Shown here: one piece after another, positions 46,301 to 55,044 of the stretch
Layout: each line of letters begins with the position of its first letter
How positions within the stretch are numbered: position 1 is the first letter of the stretch
DNA from: Delphinapterus leucas
Lineage: Eukaryota; Chordata; Mammalia; Artiodactyla; Monodontidae
Length of the DNA stretch: 64,000 bases
Direction: 5' to 3'
Assembly: GCF_002288925.2 (NCBI RefSeq)
Contig: NW_022098076.1
Coordinates: 63,605,640 to 63,669,639 of the forward strand
The notes under the pieces: model-generated
Database searches by the model: none
Seen by the model: the letters and a program-made list of their open reading frames with translations, nothing else
What the model was told of the DNA's origin: nothing
Position numbers and translations under genes: made by a program

Positions 46301-48801
46301 AGATGGAGGGGGTGCTGGGGTGGGTGGAGAAGGAAAGGGGTAGGGGAGGGTGATGGGTTTGTTGATGGGGGGAGAGAAAGGCTGACAGGTGAGACTGGAG
46401 GGGGCCATCAAAGATCAACTTTGCCTGGCCTGAGGGTTTTGCCTGGACCTTGTCATGCGCTAGCATGAGTTCATTGAGTTCCCTTTGGTTTTCTTGCTTT
46501 AGGGGTGCACGTGGCCCAGCCTGCAGTGGTGCTGGCCAGCAGTCGGGGTGTTGCCAGCTTCGTCTGTGAATATGGGTCGTCAGGCAAAGCCGCCGAGGTC
46601 CGGGTGACGGTGTTGCGGAAGGCAGGCGGCCAGCTGAACGAAGTCTGCGCCGCGACCTACATGGTGGAAGATGAGCTGACCTTCCTGGAGGATTCCACTT
46701 GCACTGGCACCTCCAGTGGGAACAGAGTGAACCTCACCATCCAAGGGCTGAGGGCCACGGACTCCGGGCTCTACATCTGCAAGGTGGAGCTCATGTACCC
46801 GCCGCCCTACTATGTGGGCATGGGCAATGGAACCCAAATTTACGTCATTGGTGAGCATCACTGACGACGCCTTTTGCATTGCTGTCTCTTCTCTGTGTGC
46901 AAACAGTTTTGCTCCTTGATTTCAGGTCGTTCATGTTTAGGATTGTGGGAATTCTCTTTAAGAGTTCTCTGGCCTACTGCATGAGTCCTACTCAGTATGG
47001 GTGGCGAGGCAAACGGCATTCTGTTTATAAAATAAAATGAGCTGGAGAAGGTGTGTTTCCTCCCGGCAGGTTGGGGCACTCACACTGGAGCGATACCCAG
47101 CATGAAATTTGGCCTTGGCCTTTGATCTGAAACTCCTGGCAAAGTAGCCCCAACAGTCAGACTTACCTGGGGTCCAGCGATTCCAATTAGGGGTGGACAT
47201 CAAGGTCTGGAAGCTTGAACTTTTTCCTTCTCTCACCGGTGGGGGGGAGTACTGCCCTAGAATTTAGAAAGCATCTCAGGGAAATTCTGCTTTGTTCTCT
47301 GTTGCAGATCCAGAACCATGCCCGGATTCTGATTTCCTCCTCTGGATCCTGGTAGCAGTTAGTTCAGGGTTGTTTTTCTACAGCTTCCTCATCACAGCTG
47401 TTTCTTTGAGCAAAATGGTGAGTGCCGTGCCGATAACGCACCATCCTTGGTCAGAATACCTTTAGTGATAACAACTGGCCAAATGATGCTGTTGAGTCGA
47501 GTTTTCTTGAGATGAAGCGGTAAATGAAGAAGAGGAAGGACGGTGGTAAAGAACACACTAGAACCCTTGGCATTGGCCTTTGAGGTTTCAGGATGACTAA
47601 TATTTTATATGAGTGTGTTTGACATTGAATGTTTGTGTGCTTTTGCATAGGGTTTCATTTTGAGTAGCTGAACAACACGGGGCAGCTGTTTTGCTCTTTA
47701 TCTTCATGACAATTGTACTTAAGTTAATAACCCTGAAACATTAGGTTGGGCAAAATGATGCTGGAGAAGACCGCAGGGGTGGTTAATGTCCCTCTACTTT
47801 ACCTGGAAGGCATCACTCTGTACAACTCTACTTGAGCCATCCTTGACCAAGCTGTAGGCGTCCACGTAACACATGCCCAGGGTGCCCTGTTACCCAGTCT
47901 GCTTGACTGGCAAGCCTCATGCTCTTCTCCAGCCCAGTAAATGAGAACCCAGTTTTCATTTACTACAGTTGTTGTAGAAGAAGCAGAGGTATGGAACCCG
48001 GACTTCTGTCAAGATTTCTGACAGTCGCTTGCAACCTCCTTTGCCTGAGGCTGGCTTTGCCATTCACAAACCTCTCCCTCCCCTTCCTCTCTCCCTCCCC
48101 TTCTCTTCCACTCCCTTACTCCCTCCCTCTCTCCCTCCCGCACCCCTACACTGTATTCCAAGAACCTCTACTCAGTCTGTTCTGTTGCTGTAGCTTCTTT
48201 CTACCTCATTTGCTAAAAAGTGCCACACTAACCAGTAGACTAGACCTCAATTTACTGAGGTGATAAAAACTGGGAACTAATGTGGACCGAGAAAAAAAGT
48301 AATAAAGAGTATGTGAGGAGTAGAGATGAGACATACTGCTCGCAAAGAGAATAATTGAAGTTTATTATCTTATCAAGCTCATCCCCTCACAAACAAGACC
48401 CAGTCAATTATCATAGGCATTTTGGGTGTTCTTTCTAAAGCTTTCTTGAAGTTTCTTTCTGCTATCTCCCAGTCAGGGAAAATGATTTCTATCTTAAGTC
48501 AATAGCACAGAGTTATTTACCCGAAATGAATTTTAATAGCTGAATCAAGAAAATCTCCTGGGGCTTATAATTCTGTATGTTGTGAACATCTATTTTTCAG
48601 TGGGGTAGGGACCCAATATTTGTTGAATCCTATTATAGTTAGAAGTGGCTTCTGTATTCCTCAATACTAATTACTGTTTCTTTTAATGTTTGGCAGCTAA
48701 AGAAAAGAAGCCCTCTTACTACAGGAGTCTATGTGAAAATGCCCCCAACAGAGCCAGAATGTGAAAAGCAATTTCAGCCTTATTTCATTCCCATCAATTG
48801 A
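43282..48801 (+). CDS. CTLA4: CTLA-4, inhibitory T-cell receptor (join of four exons)
   Basis: Coding exons are 43282-43390, 46503-46850, 47308-47417 and 48697-48801 (109+348+110+105 = 672 bases, 223 residues plus TGA), with GT-AG introns of phase 1, 1 and 0. The length and exon sizes match human CTLA4 as I know it. The protein reads as a signal peptide (about 1-35), one IgV domain (cysteines at about 58, 85, 103 and 129), the B7-binding loop MYPPPY (about 134-139), N-glycosylation sites NLT and NGT, a stalk cysteine in PEPCPDSD for homodimerisation, one membrane helix and a short tail with the endocytic/SH2 motif YVKM and a second tyrosine in YFIPIN. Known role: it binds CD80/CD86 on antigen-presenting cells more tightly than CD28 does and restrains T cells. 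The start ATG has G at -3 and +4. No frameshift or stop is present, so it looks functional. Confidence 0.98.
43786..44330 (+). mobile_element. L1 with inverted 5' part, in CTLA4 intron 1
   Basis: 43786-43902 is L1 sequence in reverse (CTGACTTACTTCACT at its start, GTGCCACATCTT at its end), carrying the ORF2 end on the - strand. From about 43902 the sequence turns to forward L1 (AAGTCAGAAAGAGAAAGAC) and runs to AATAAAGATGT and an A tail at 44330. Direct repeats TTCCCTTTTT lie at 43776-43785 and 44331-44340. This is the signature of twin priming. The insert is in the sense direction of CTLA4. Confidence 0.92.
44547..44613 (+). repeat. A-rich (CAAA/GAAA)n microsatellite
   Basis: AAAC units pass into GAAA units within CTLA4 intron 1; likely length-variable. 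Confidence 0.85.
46503..46850 (+). CDS. CTLA4: CTLA4 coding exon 2: IgV ligand-binding domain
   Basis: The exon is bounded by the acceptor TTGCTTTAG before 46503 and the donor ATTG/GTGAGC at 46850/46851. It is 348 bases (116 codons), so skipping it keeps the frame. It encodes [14 protein letters not shown], the four IgV cysteines (VCEY, VCAATY, STCTGT, YICKVE), NLT, MYPPPY and NGT. The residue before HVAQP is valine (GTG at 46505), where human CTLA4 has methionine. All ligand-loop residues are present. Confidence 0.97.
46851..47307 (+). other. CTLA4: CTLA4 intron 2
   Basis: Short GT-AG intron of 457 bases, close to the human length as I recall it. I recognise no repeat in it. Confidence 0.85.
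47308..47417 (+). CDS. CTLA4: CTLA4 coding exon 3: dimer cysteine and transmembrane helix
   Basis: It follows a polypyrimidine tract and TTGCAG, and ends ATG/GTGAGT. It encodes the stalk PEPCPDSD, whose cysteine links the homodimer, and then a hydrophobic helix ending LSKM. At 110 bases it is not a multiple of three, so skipping it joins exon 2 to exon 4 in another frame; this is the basis of the soluble isoform. Confidence 0.97.
47418..48696 (+). other. CTLA4: CTLA4 intron 3 with polypyrimidine tract
   Basis: GT-AG intron of 1279 bases. It holds a C/T-only-like tract at about 48072-48148 made of CCCT and CTCC units, well upstream of the acceptor. No mobile element is obvious. Confidence 0.8.
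48697..48801 (+). CDS. CTLA4: CTLA4 coding exon 4: cytoplasmic tail
   Basis: Acceptor TTTGGCAG precedes 48697. The exon encodes [14 protein letters not shown] (AP-2, PI3K and SHP-2 docking in studied mammals), a second tyrosine near the end and the final PIN, then TGA at 48799-48801. The tail appears identical to the human tail as I recall it, in line with this being the most conserved part of CTLA-4 among mammals. Confidence 0.97.
   Translation, partial: LKKRSPLTTGVYVKMPPTEPECEKQFQPYFIPIN
48699..48764 (+). other. CTLA4: Alternative exon 4 frame of soluble CTLA-4
   Basis: If exon 2 is spliced directly to exon 4, the last G of exon 2 joins CT at 48697 to make an alanine codon. The new frame then reads [18 protein letters not shown] and four more residues to TGA at 48762-48764. 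That gives a 174-residue secreted form with a 22-residue unique tail, the same lengths as human sCTLA-4. The frame is seen in the sequence; use of the splice here is inferred. Confidence 0.75.
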
Positions 48802-49900
48802 GAGACCATTATGAAGAAAAAAGACTATTTTCCAATTTGTAAGAGCTGAGGCAATTCTAACTTTTTGCTATCCAGCTATTTTTGTTTGTTTGTGTATTTT
48901 GGGGGATTCATCTCTCTTTAATATAAAGCAGGATGCAGAACCCAAATTAAGCGTACTACAATTTAAAACAAAGGAGCAGAAAAACAGAGCCGGGCTGGTT
49001 CTGTCACATCTGATCCAATTTTAGCAAAAGCCTCACTTGGGAGCAATATTGGGATGCAGCATTACAATGTGGAGTCAAGACATAAGTTAGGGAATGGTAC
49101 AGTCCCAAGAAAGCAAAGGAAGAATTAAGAGCGAGGATGGTATTATATACATCTTGTATTTACCTGTGAGATGTTTATAGCTGAAATGATGTTTTCATGT
49201 AAAATTTTTATGCTGTGTTATTTTTCTTAACAAATATATAATTACATAAAGACTTAAAAAATACTCACATGGCTATATTTTAGCCAGTGATTCCAAAGGT
49301 TGTATTGTAACAATATGTATTTTTTATTTGATAGTATTGTGCATGGGGGCCACATGTGCTTTTGTGTATTTGCTGGTAGTTTGAGTATAAACACTATATG
49401 GCAGTGTCTTCCCACCATGGGTTCAGGGGAAGTTTTGTGGAGAGACTCAGGACACTAATACACCAGGTAGAGTACAAGGTCACTTGCCAACTGGCTTGGA
49501 AACTGGATAAGGTCATAGCTCATTCTTGCAGACATGTTGGGCTGAGTTGGTGTTGACATGGGGTTTGGGCTTTTATGCCAACTCCTTCCACTGGTTTGCA
49601 AGGAAGCCAAAGCTGGTGGTATCTGAGTTAACTTGATAGAGCACCATCATCGTCGAGAAAATGGCTCATTTCAGGAGTCTTGCGGGTATGAACCTCAAGG
49701 AAGCTCCAGTTCCATGGGGGCCCCAGTTCCTTACACATGGTTAATGCCACCGACAGAAAAAAGCAGCAGATGGCAGAACAGAATGCGAGGGTCTCTGAAA
49801 ACTAACACTGTTGGTGTTTTTTAACTTGATATTTTCCGTGAAAATGCAACAACATGTATAATATTTTTAATTAAATAAAAATCTGTGGTGGTCGTTTTCC
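48802..49900 (+). other. CTLA4: CTLA4 3' UTR
   Basis: About 1.1 kb from the stop codon to just past the only strong poly(A) signal. It is AT-rich, with a single ATTTA at 49158-49162. It has only a short AT run (near 49243), where human CTLA4 carries a polymorphic (AT)n repeat. An open stretch at 49633-49824 lies inside it and is taken as chance. Confidence 0.85.
49874..49879 (+). terminator. CTLA4: CTLA4 poly(A) signal
   Basis: AATAAA is followed by a GT-rich element (TCTGTGGTGGTCGTTTT) suited to cleavage-factor binding. Cleavage is expected about 10-30 bases downstream. Confidence 0.85.
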
Positions 49901-50014
49901 AGAGTTGTTTTTGACATTCCTTATAAGTGAGTATTGTGTTTGAGTTTATTTTTGGTTGATTCATTTAGCAGTTGGTTGAGTCTCCAATATTAGGAATACT
50001 GAGAACAAATCGAA

Positions 50015-50182
50015 AAAACCCAAAAGGAGGGCTTCCCTGGTGGCGCAGTGGTTGAGAGTCCGCCTGCCGATGCAGAGGACACGGGTTCGTGCCCCGGTCC
50101 GGGAAGATCCCACATGCCGCGGAGCGGCTGGGCCCGTGAGCCATGGCCGCTGAGCCTGCGCGTCCGGAGAAAACCCAAAAGG
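50015..50182 (+). mobile_element. CHR-2 SINE lacking its 3' end and tail
   Basis: The body at 50028-50169 starts GGGCTTCCCTGGTGGCGCAG and stops right after GCCTGCGCGTCCGGA. Direct repeats AAAACCCAAAAGG flank it at 50015-50027 and 50170-50182. The last quarter of the SINE and the A-rich tail are absent although both duplications are present. Confidence 0.93.
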
Positions 50183-50627
50183 GCAAATAATGCTTCATGA
50201 ATCAGCCCTTCACCTGCAAGCCATTCTTGGAAGGAATTCATCCTCTGTCCTTTTGATTGCTTCCCCAGTGTTTGGGATACGAAGCGATCTACCACGGCTA
50301 CAGCAGCCCTTGATAAATCACACAGCACTCTCTTCAGCACAGGTTCTTTACCCCCTCTTTCTCACCCAGACCTTTCCCAGCTCTACTCGAGCACTGATTA
50401 CAGTTGCCATGGCAACTCCAGCGTTGTCAACCTTGGTCCCTGCAGCCATTTTGCTCTGCTTCTGTGGTAAACGGAGCTTTCCCTTGCAGCTTCCAGAGGG
50501 ACTCTTTCACAAATGTGAGGAACACATCCCCTCTGTGATTCTTGGTTAACCAGTATGTAGCCTCAGCCTGCTTGGTTTCCATTTAAGGTTTCTCATTCTT
50601 GACCTCCATATCCTGTTGTTGTTCTGT
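50183..50627. other. Intergenic, nothing recognised
   Basis: An open frame of 119 codons (50190-50549) has no domain and is not supported as a gene. Confidence 0.45.
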
Positions 50628-50822
50628 GCAACGATTCTCAGGGTGGCCAGGGATCACCTATAATTGAATCAACTGGGTCACTTCCTAAAAATGCTGATTC
50701 AAGCGCTTAACCTCAGATGCACTGAATCAGAACCTTTGGGCGATGGGGCCAGGAGTTTGCTCTCCCAACAGCCTCCTCAGTGCTTCTCAGACCCCTCAGG
50801 TTTTGAGGATCGCTGTTTAGGC
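50628..50822. mobile_element. MER5-like hAT MITE
   Basis: ACGATTCTCAGGGTGGCC at one end, CACTGAATCAGAACCTTTGG in the middle and GAGGATCGCTG at the other end match the MER5A layout with inverted ends. Confidence 0.75.
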
Positions 50823-53340
50823 AGCTCTCTCTCTTGCTCACTAAAACTCTCTCTTTTTTTGCAAGCAAGTGCTAACAAACAAATGAGAGAGCACATAGTG
50901 AGCATTCCAGAAAGATGTGTTAAATAAAAAGGAATAGGTCTTCCAAATATGGTAATGGCACTTACCTAGAATAAATTCCTACTATGCAGAAGACTGTTTC
51001 TCTTGATTTCTTGGTCTTTGGTTGGAAGCCATGAAGAAACACACAGTTTATGAGGCCCAACGGATAGTCTGATACCATTTCTTCTCCTCCAAATGTCTTT
51101 AGAGAGATCATTCTTCTCCATAGTTGATGGAAGATCTAAATGACAGAGGGCCTTAGGCAAGGGATCTCTCGGGCATCTTTCAGACACCATTAGACAATGG
51201 ACTACTTTACATAAGCTTAATATCTCCTCTACTATTATCTGAAATTCTGCCATTAGCTATTCATTGAGTTAAGCGTTGCCTACTTCACTCAGCCTCAATT
51301 TTGAAGACATATTAATAAAATACTCTTTGGCTCCAAAGAATTTCTCCTATGATATTTCTCCTATGAAGAAATAGGCAAGAAAGACTGTGACCTGAAAGGG
51401 TGGAAAGCAAATATGGGGTAGGGTTGTCTGGGGACCAAAGGAAAGCCTTTTCTAATCCCTAACTTGTTTATGAGGGTAGATCCATTATCTGCAATACTCA
51501 GAGAGATGCATAGCCCTCAAATCAGGGGACCAATGGCTTTATGGCCTTCCAGCCTTCATCACCATCACCATCTCTGGGATCAAGGTCTTGGGGAAGCCCC
51601 AAGACTCCAGTCATCATCAAATGAGGCTTGGTCCACCGTGGCTGAGAGAGGAGGGGTCCACTGTGCCCCTCCTCCCGGAACCACTAGTCTCAGGTAGGAA
51701 TGTGGAGACAAGAGGAGCAAGAGAGAGCTACCAGGGGTTGCCTGGGTCAACCCCAACTCTTACCAGTTCCCAGCACATACCTCTGCTTATCTCCCTTATT
51801 CCAATATGGTACTCTCATTTCTGCCACTTCCTGTTTCCCTATTCATCACCCCCAAATATCTTTATCCCTTATTTTTGCATCCATAAACACTCATTTCAAA
51901 TTCTGCCTCGTCCATCGGATGTGCTGACACTTCAAGCCTACATGGATTTTTCTCTTCTGTTTTGCAGCTATATTCAGTTTCGTCTCTAATAATTTCAGAT
52001 GCCTATGTCTTTTCTCCCTAGCTTGGATGGAAACTTCTCCAAAATAGGCATCACCACAACTTTAGGCACACAATAGATGCTCAAACAAGTGTACTGGAGA
52101 GTTGGGGAGCTAGGACATCTGGGACAATGAGAGGGACATGTCTTCTATGCAGAACATGGCTGTTTTGAACGGGGAATGACCCCAATTTACAAGGAGCATG
52201 CTATGGTTGTATCTTCCCATTGGCTGTATTACTGGTTTCCATTTTCCCCATTTTTGAGTGAGAAGTTCTAATGCTTCAAGCCTAATCTCCTTCCTCTTTG
52301 ACCAAGAGAATTATGTGTAGGTCAATCTGTTTCTCAGCTTAAACCTTTAAGACTGGAATGTGAGCTCCCTCTGGCTCCCTTGCCCCACGCATTCTACTTT
52401 TATCTCAATCTAATCTTCCAATATTTTTGTGGGGGGGAGGGAGATGAATTCTCATTTTTATTCTCTGTATTTTGAACTGTGGGTTGCCGCTAAAACTGAC
52501 TATATTTTTATACTGAGTCTGTACCTTCTTTTGTCTCCACAGTTGATACACACTTACTTTACTTGGGACCAAAACTTGCAAACTGTTGATGTCACTGTGC
52601 TGTTAATTGGAGCAAAGCCAGTTGGGAAGGTTAAGAAGTTAGACACTTAAGTTATTGTTTTTGGAGTTCTCAAAGTGAAGGAGAAGCTGGCTTTCTCTGG
52701 AAAGCTATTTCTATTGTTTTACTTCTCTTTTGCACCTGGTTAGAGCGATGATTTAGGCGGCTTAGAGACCTTGTTTTATTTTATAAATTTGTTTTTCTCA
52801 GCTCAGGTCAATTTTCTTTGTTCAGACCAGAAAGATAACACATCCTATTGGTGGAGATGGAGGAAAGGTTCTTTACTTCCTCTTTTATGTGTCCTTGTCT
52901 ACAGGCTGGGATAGGAGTTAATAGGTAGGTTTGCCAGATTCAGCCAAAAGAAAAAAAAAACAAAAAACCCCAAAAGCCAAAAACAGGATGCCCTGTGTTT
53001 GATCTGACAACCTTATCAGCAGGAAACTTTGTACCTTAACATGGTGTGAATAAAAAGTGTTCTGGAGACCCCTCCCCAGGAGTTTCTGGGCAGGAACAGC
53101 CTGAGACCGGGGCTGCTGCTTCAGGACTAACACAATCTCCTGTTCTCACTCCAGGGCACATGTTGGATGGATGCTCAGTATCGCTGGGGGCCAATGGGTC
53201 CTACAAAGTTGGCAGTTACTTACCTATTAAATTTTTTCTTAGAAGTCAACTCACTTTGTTCTATACGGTGAGGAGTCTGACATTCAGACCCTTCTTGGAA
53301 ATCTTTGCTTTCGTGGGTGCACTCTATTACAGCTGTTCTT
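50823..53340. other. Intergenic with minor repeat traces
   Basis: About 52925-53000 has GGTTTGCCAGATTCAGCCAA and ACAGGATGCCC, possibly half of the palindromic family at 15.4 kb. About 52020-52105 ends like an L2. TTTCTCCTATGA is directly repeated near 51337-51366. No gene. Confidence 0.45.
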
Positions 53341-53515
53341 ACACCGATTGTGCACCATAATTATCTGGAACATTTGGAAAAAATGTGGATTGAGGTGCCT
53401 CAGATCCAGAGCTTCTCGTTTATAAGATCTGAGGTAGGGCCTGAGGGATTTTAATCCTTCAGTGAGTCTCTGAGATCTTACTCTCAGATGCCCTGGTCTA
53501 ACTCAGGATCCTACC
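53341..53515. mobile_element. Decayed MER5-like element
   Basis: GTGCACCATAATTATCTGGA, GATCTGAGGTAGGGCCTGAG and a spaced GAGTCTCTGAGATC resemble the MER5 layout. Weak. Confidence 0.45.
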
Positions 53516-54599
53516 ATCACAGATGACTAGGACTGGAGAAAGGACCTTGGAAATTGTTTTCACATTTTAGAAGAAAACGAGCCTCAGAGACATTAGGAAA
53601 CTTGTCCAAGGTAACAAAGTCTGAGAAGACAGGTCTGTAGATTTTCACGTCAGGGCTGTGCTGTGGGTGACACTTTGAGCCTTTCTGCTCAGGGACTGTC
53701 CTTTTTAGGCTGCTTCTGGAACATCACTGCCATCACCGCAGGCTACCTCTAGAAAACCTGTTTTTCCTCTCACCTCCACGCCAGCTGCTCTGTTAAGTCT
53801 CAGTGTTACCATTACTACTCTTTCCTGCCTGATGTTGGCTCCATCTTTTCTATCTCTGCCTTAACCTTCCGGGGCCCTAGCAAGAGGGTCTCGGGTGATC
53901 CTCAGCAATCCGGCAGAAGGATGCAGCAGAAGAGAAGACAAAACACTGCTGCCAACCTTCTGTCAGCAAAGCCTACGGTGCCCTGAGAAAGCTTCTCAAT
54001 TCTGCTGGAAGTCATGGAACAACCCAGTGAAACGATACATGTTCTTTTTTTTATATCACATGCCATCAGGTTACCATAGCAACCAACCTTGCTTTAAAAA
54101 CATGATATTAGTCACCCAAAGTGATATTATCTATTTGAACAAAAAGAGGAGGCTCTCTCTGGGAGAAACTGTAGGAAATATATTTCAGGAGGTGACTTCA
54201 AATTTTAGAATGCAACGAAAGTGATGTCTCACGAATTACACTTTTCTGAGGACATTGCCTTTTTCTTCTTGCTTCATCTTGACAACATTTTAGTTTGTTC
54301 TGTAGTCCTCACATTGTTATTTTCTTTAATGCATTGAACACGAGCCTTGCTTTCCTTCCTTGCAGTTAACTGCAAGTCAGACATAGTCTTTAGTCTCCCG
54401 TGAGCATCTGTTTGCCCCTGGCACATCAAAGTTATCCTTAACCATGACTATAAGGACAGGAAGCTTGGATTTGTGAATGAAGACTAACATTCTCTAGTGT
54501 TGCTTTCCTATTGAGGAAGCCGCCATGCTGGATACAGTTCATGAGCTCCTTATTTGGATTGAAGAGGGAAAGGAGACCAACTCATGAAGGCTTCAACAC
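53516..54599. other. Intergenic, nothing firmly recognised
   Basis: A MIR-like trace is at about 53560-53630. The 109-codon frame at 53895-54224 has no domain. Confidence 0.4.
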
Positions 54600-54790
54600 T
54601 GCATGGGTGTAAATTAGCTAAAGTAATCCTCACAAGATCCCTGGAGAAGAGATACTGACAACACCCGCATTTTACAGTTGAGGAAGCTGAGGTTTTAGGG
54701 GGTTTTATTACTTGCCCAATCTCACACAGCTAGTAAGTGGCAGAGTCAGGATTAGAACTGATGTTGAATTCCAAGGCTCAGGCTCTTTTC
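54600..54790 (-). repeat. MIR SINE
   Basis: GCATTTTACAGTTGAGGAAG, TTGCCCAATCTCACACAGCT and AGTAAGTGGCAGAGTCAGGA match the reverse MIR core well. Confidence 0.8.
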
Positions 54791-54890
54791 AGATGACCAC
54801 GTCTGAATTCTGGGGGTCTATCTGCAAAAGGAAAAGGGTAAAATGGAAAGTGAATGGGGACCAAAGTGCTAGAGAAGCAAAGCGTGTTTC

Positions 54891-54988
54891 ATGGGGGTTA
54901 CACATGAGGGGTTACACATGGGGGGTTAAGCAAATATTCTTGGGGGTTACACATGGGGGTTACACATGGGGGTTAAGCAAATATTCTT
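54891..54988 (+). repeat. G-rich tandem repeat
   Basis: A 13-base unit close to ATGGGGGTTACAC repeats two or three times and then ends in GGGGGTTAAGCAAATATTCT. That whole composite of about 47-50 bases occurs twice in a row (about 54891-54941 and 54942-54988). Six runs of four to six G lie on the + strand. Confidence 0.9.
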
Positions 54989-55007
54989 ATTTTGAATAAC
55001 TATTTCA

Positions 55008-55044
55008 AAACAAGTGTTTTAAAAGGGTTTTAAAACACTTGTTT
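55008..55044. repeat. Perfect 17-bp inverted repeat, GGG loop
   Basis: AAACAAGTGTTTTAAAA (55008-55024), GGG, then its exact reverse complement (55028-55044). There is no T-run after it to suggest a terminator, and it is not known to be transcribed. Confidence 0.95.

Larger units (their letters stand above)
43391..46502 (+). other. CTLA4: CTLA4 intron 1
   Basis: GT-AG intron of 3112 bases. It contains a 5'-inverted L1 (43786-44330), a GAAA-rich tract (about 44547-44613) and an old SINE-like piece near 46050-46190 resembling a highly decayed MIR-type repeat. The rest looks unique. The L1 accounts for about 0.55 kb of its length. Confidence 0.85.

Noticed and set aside
47740..47775. TTAGGTTGGGCAAAATGATG, like a mariner end, in CTLA4 intron 3
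   Set aside because: Only about 15 bases resemble a mariner terminus, and there is no partner end or TA pair.
50190..50549. 119-codon frame beside the tail-less SINE
   Set aside because: No domain, no Kozak support and no homologous gene expected between CTLA4 and ICOS.
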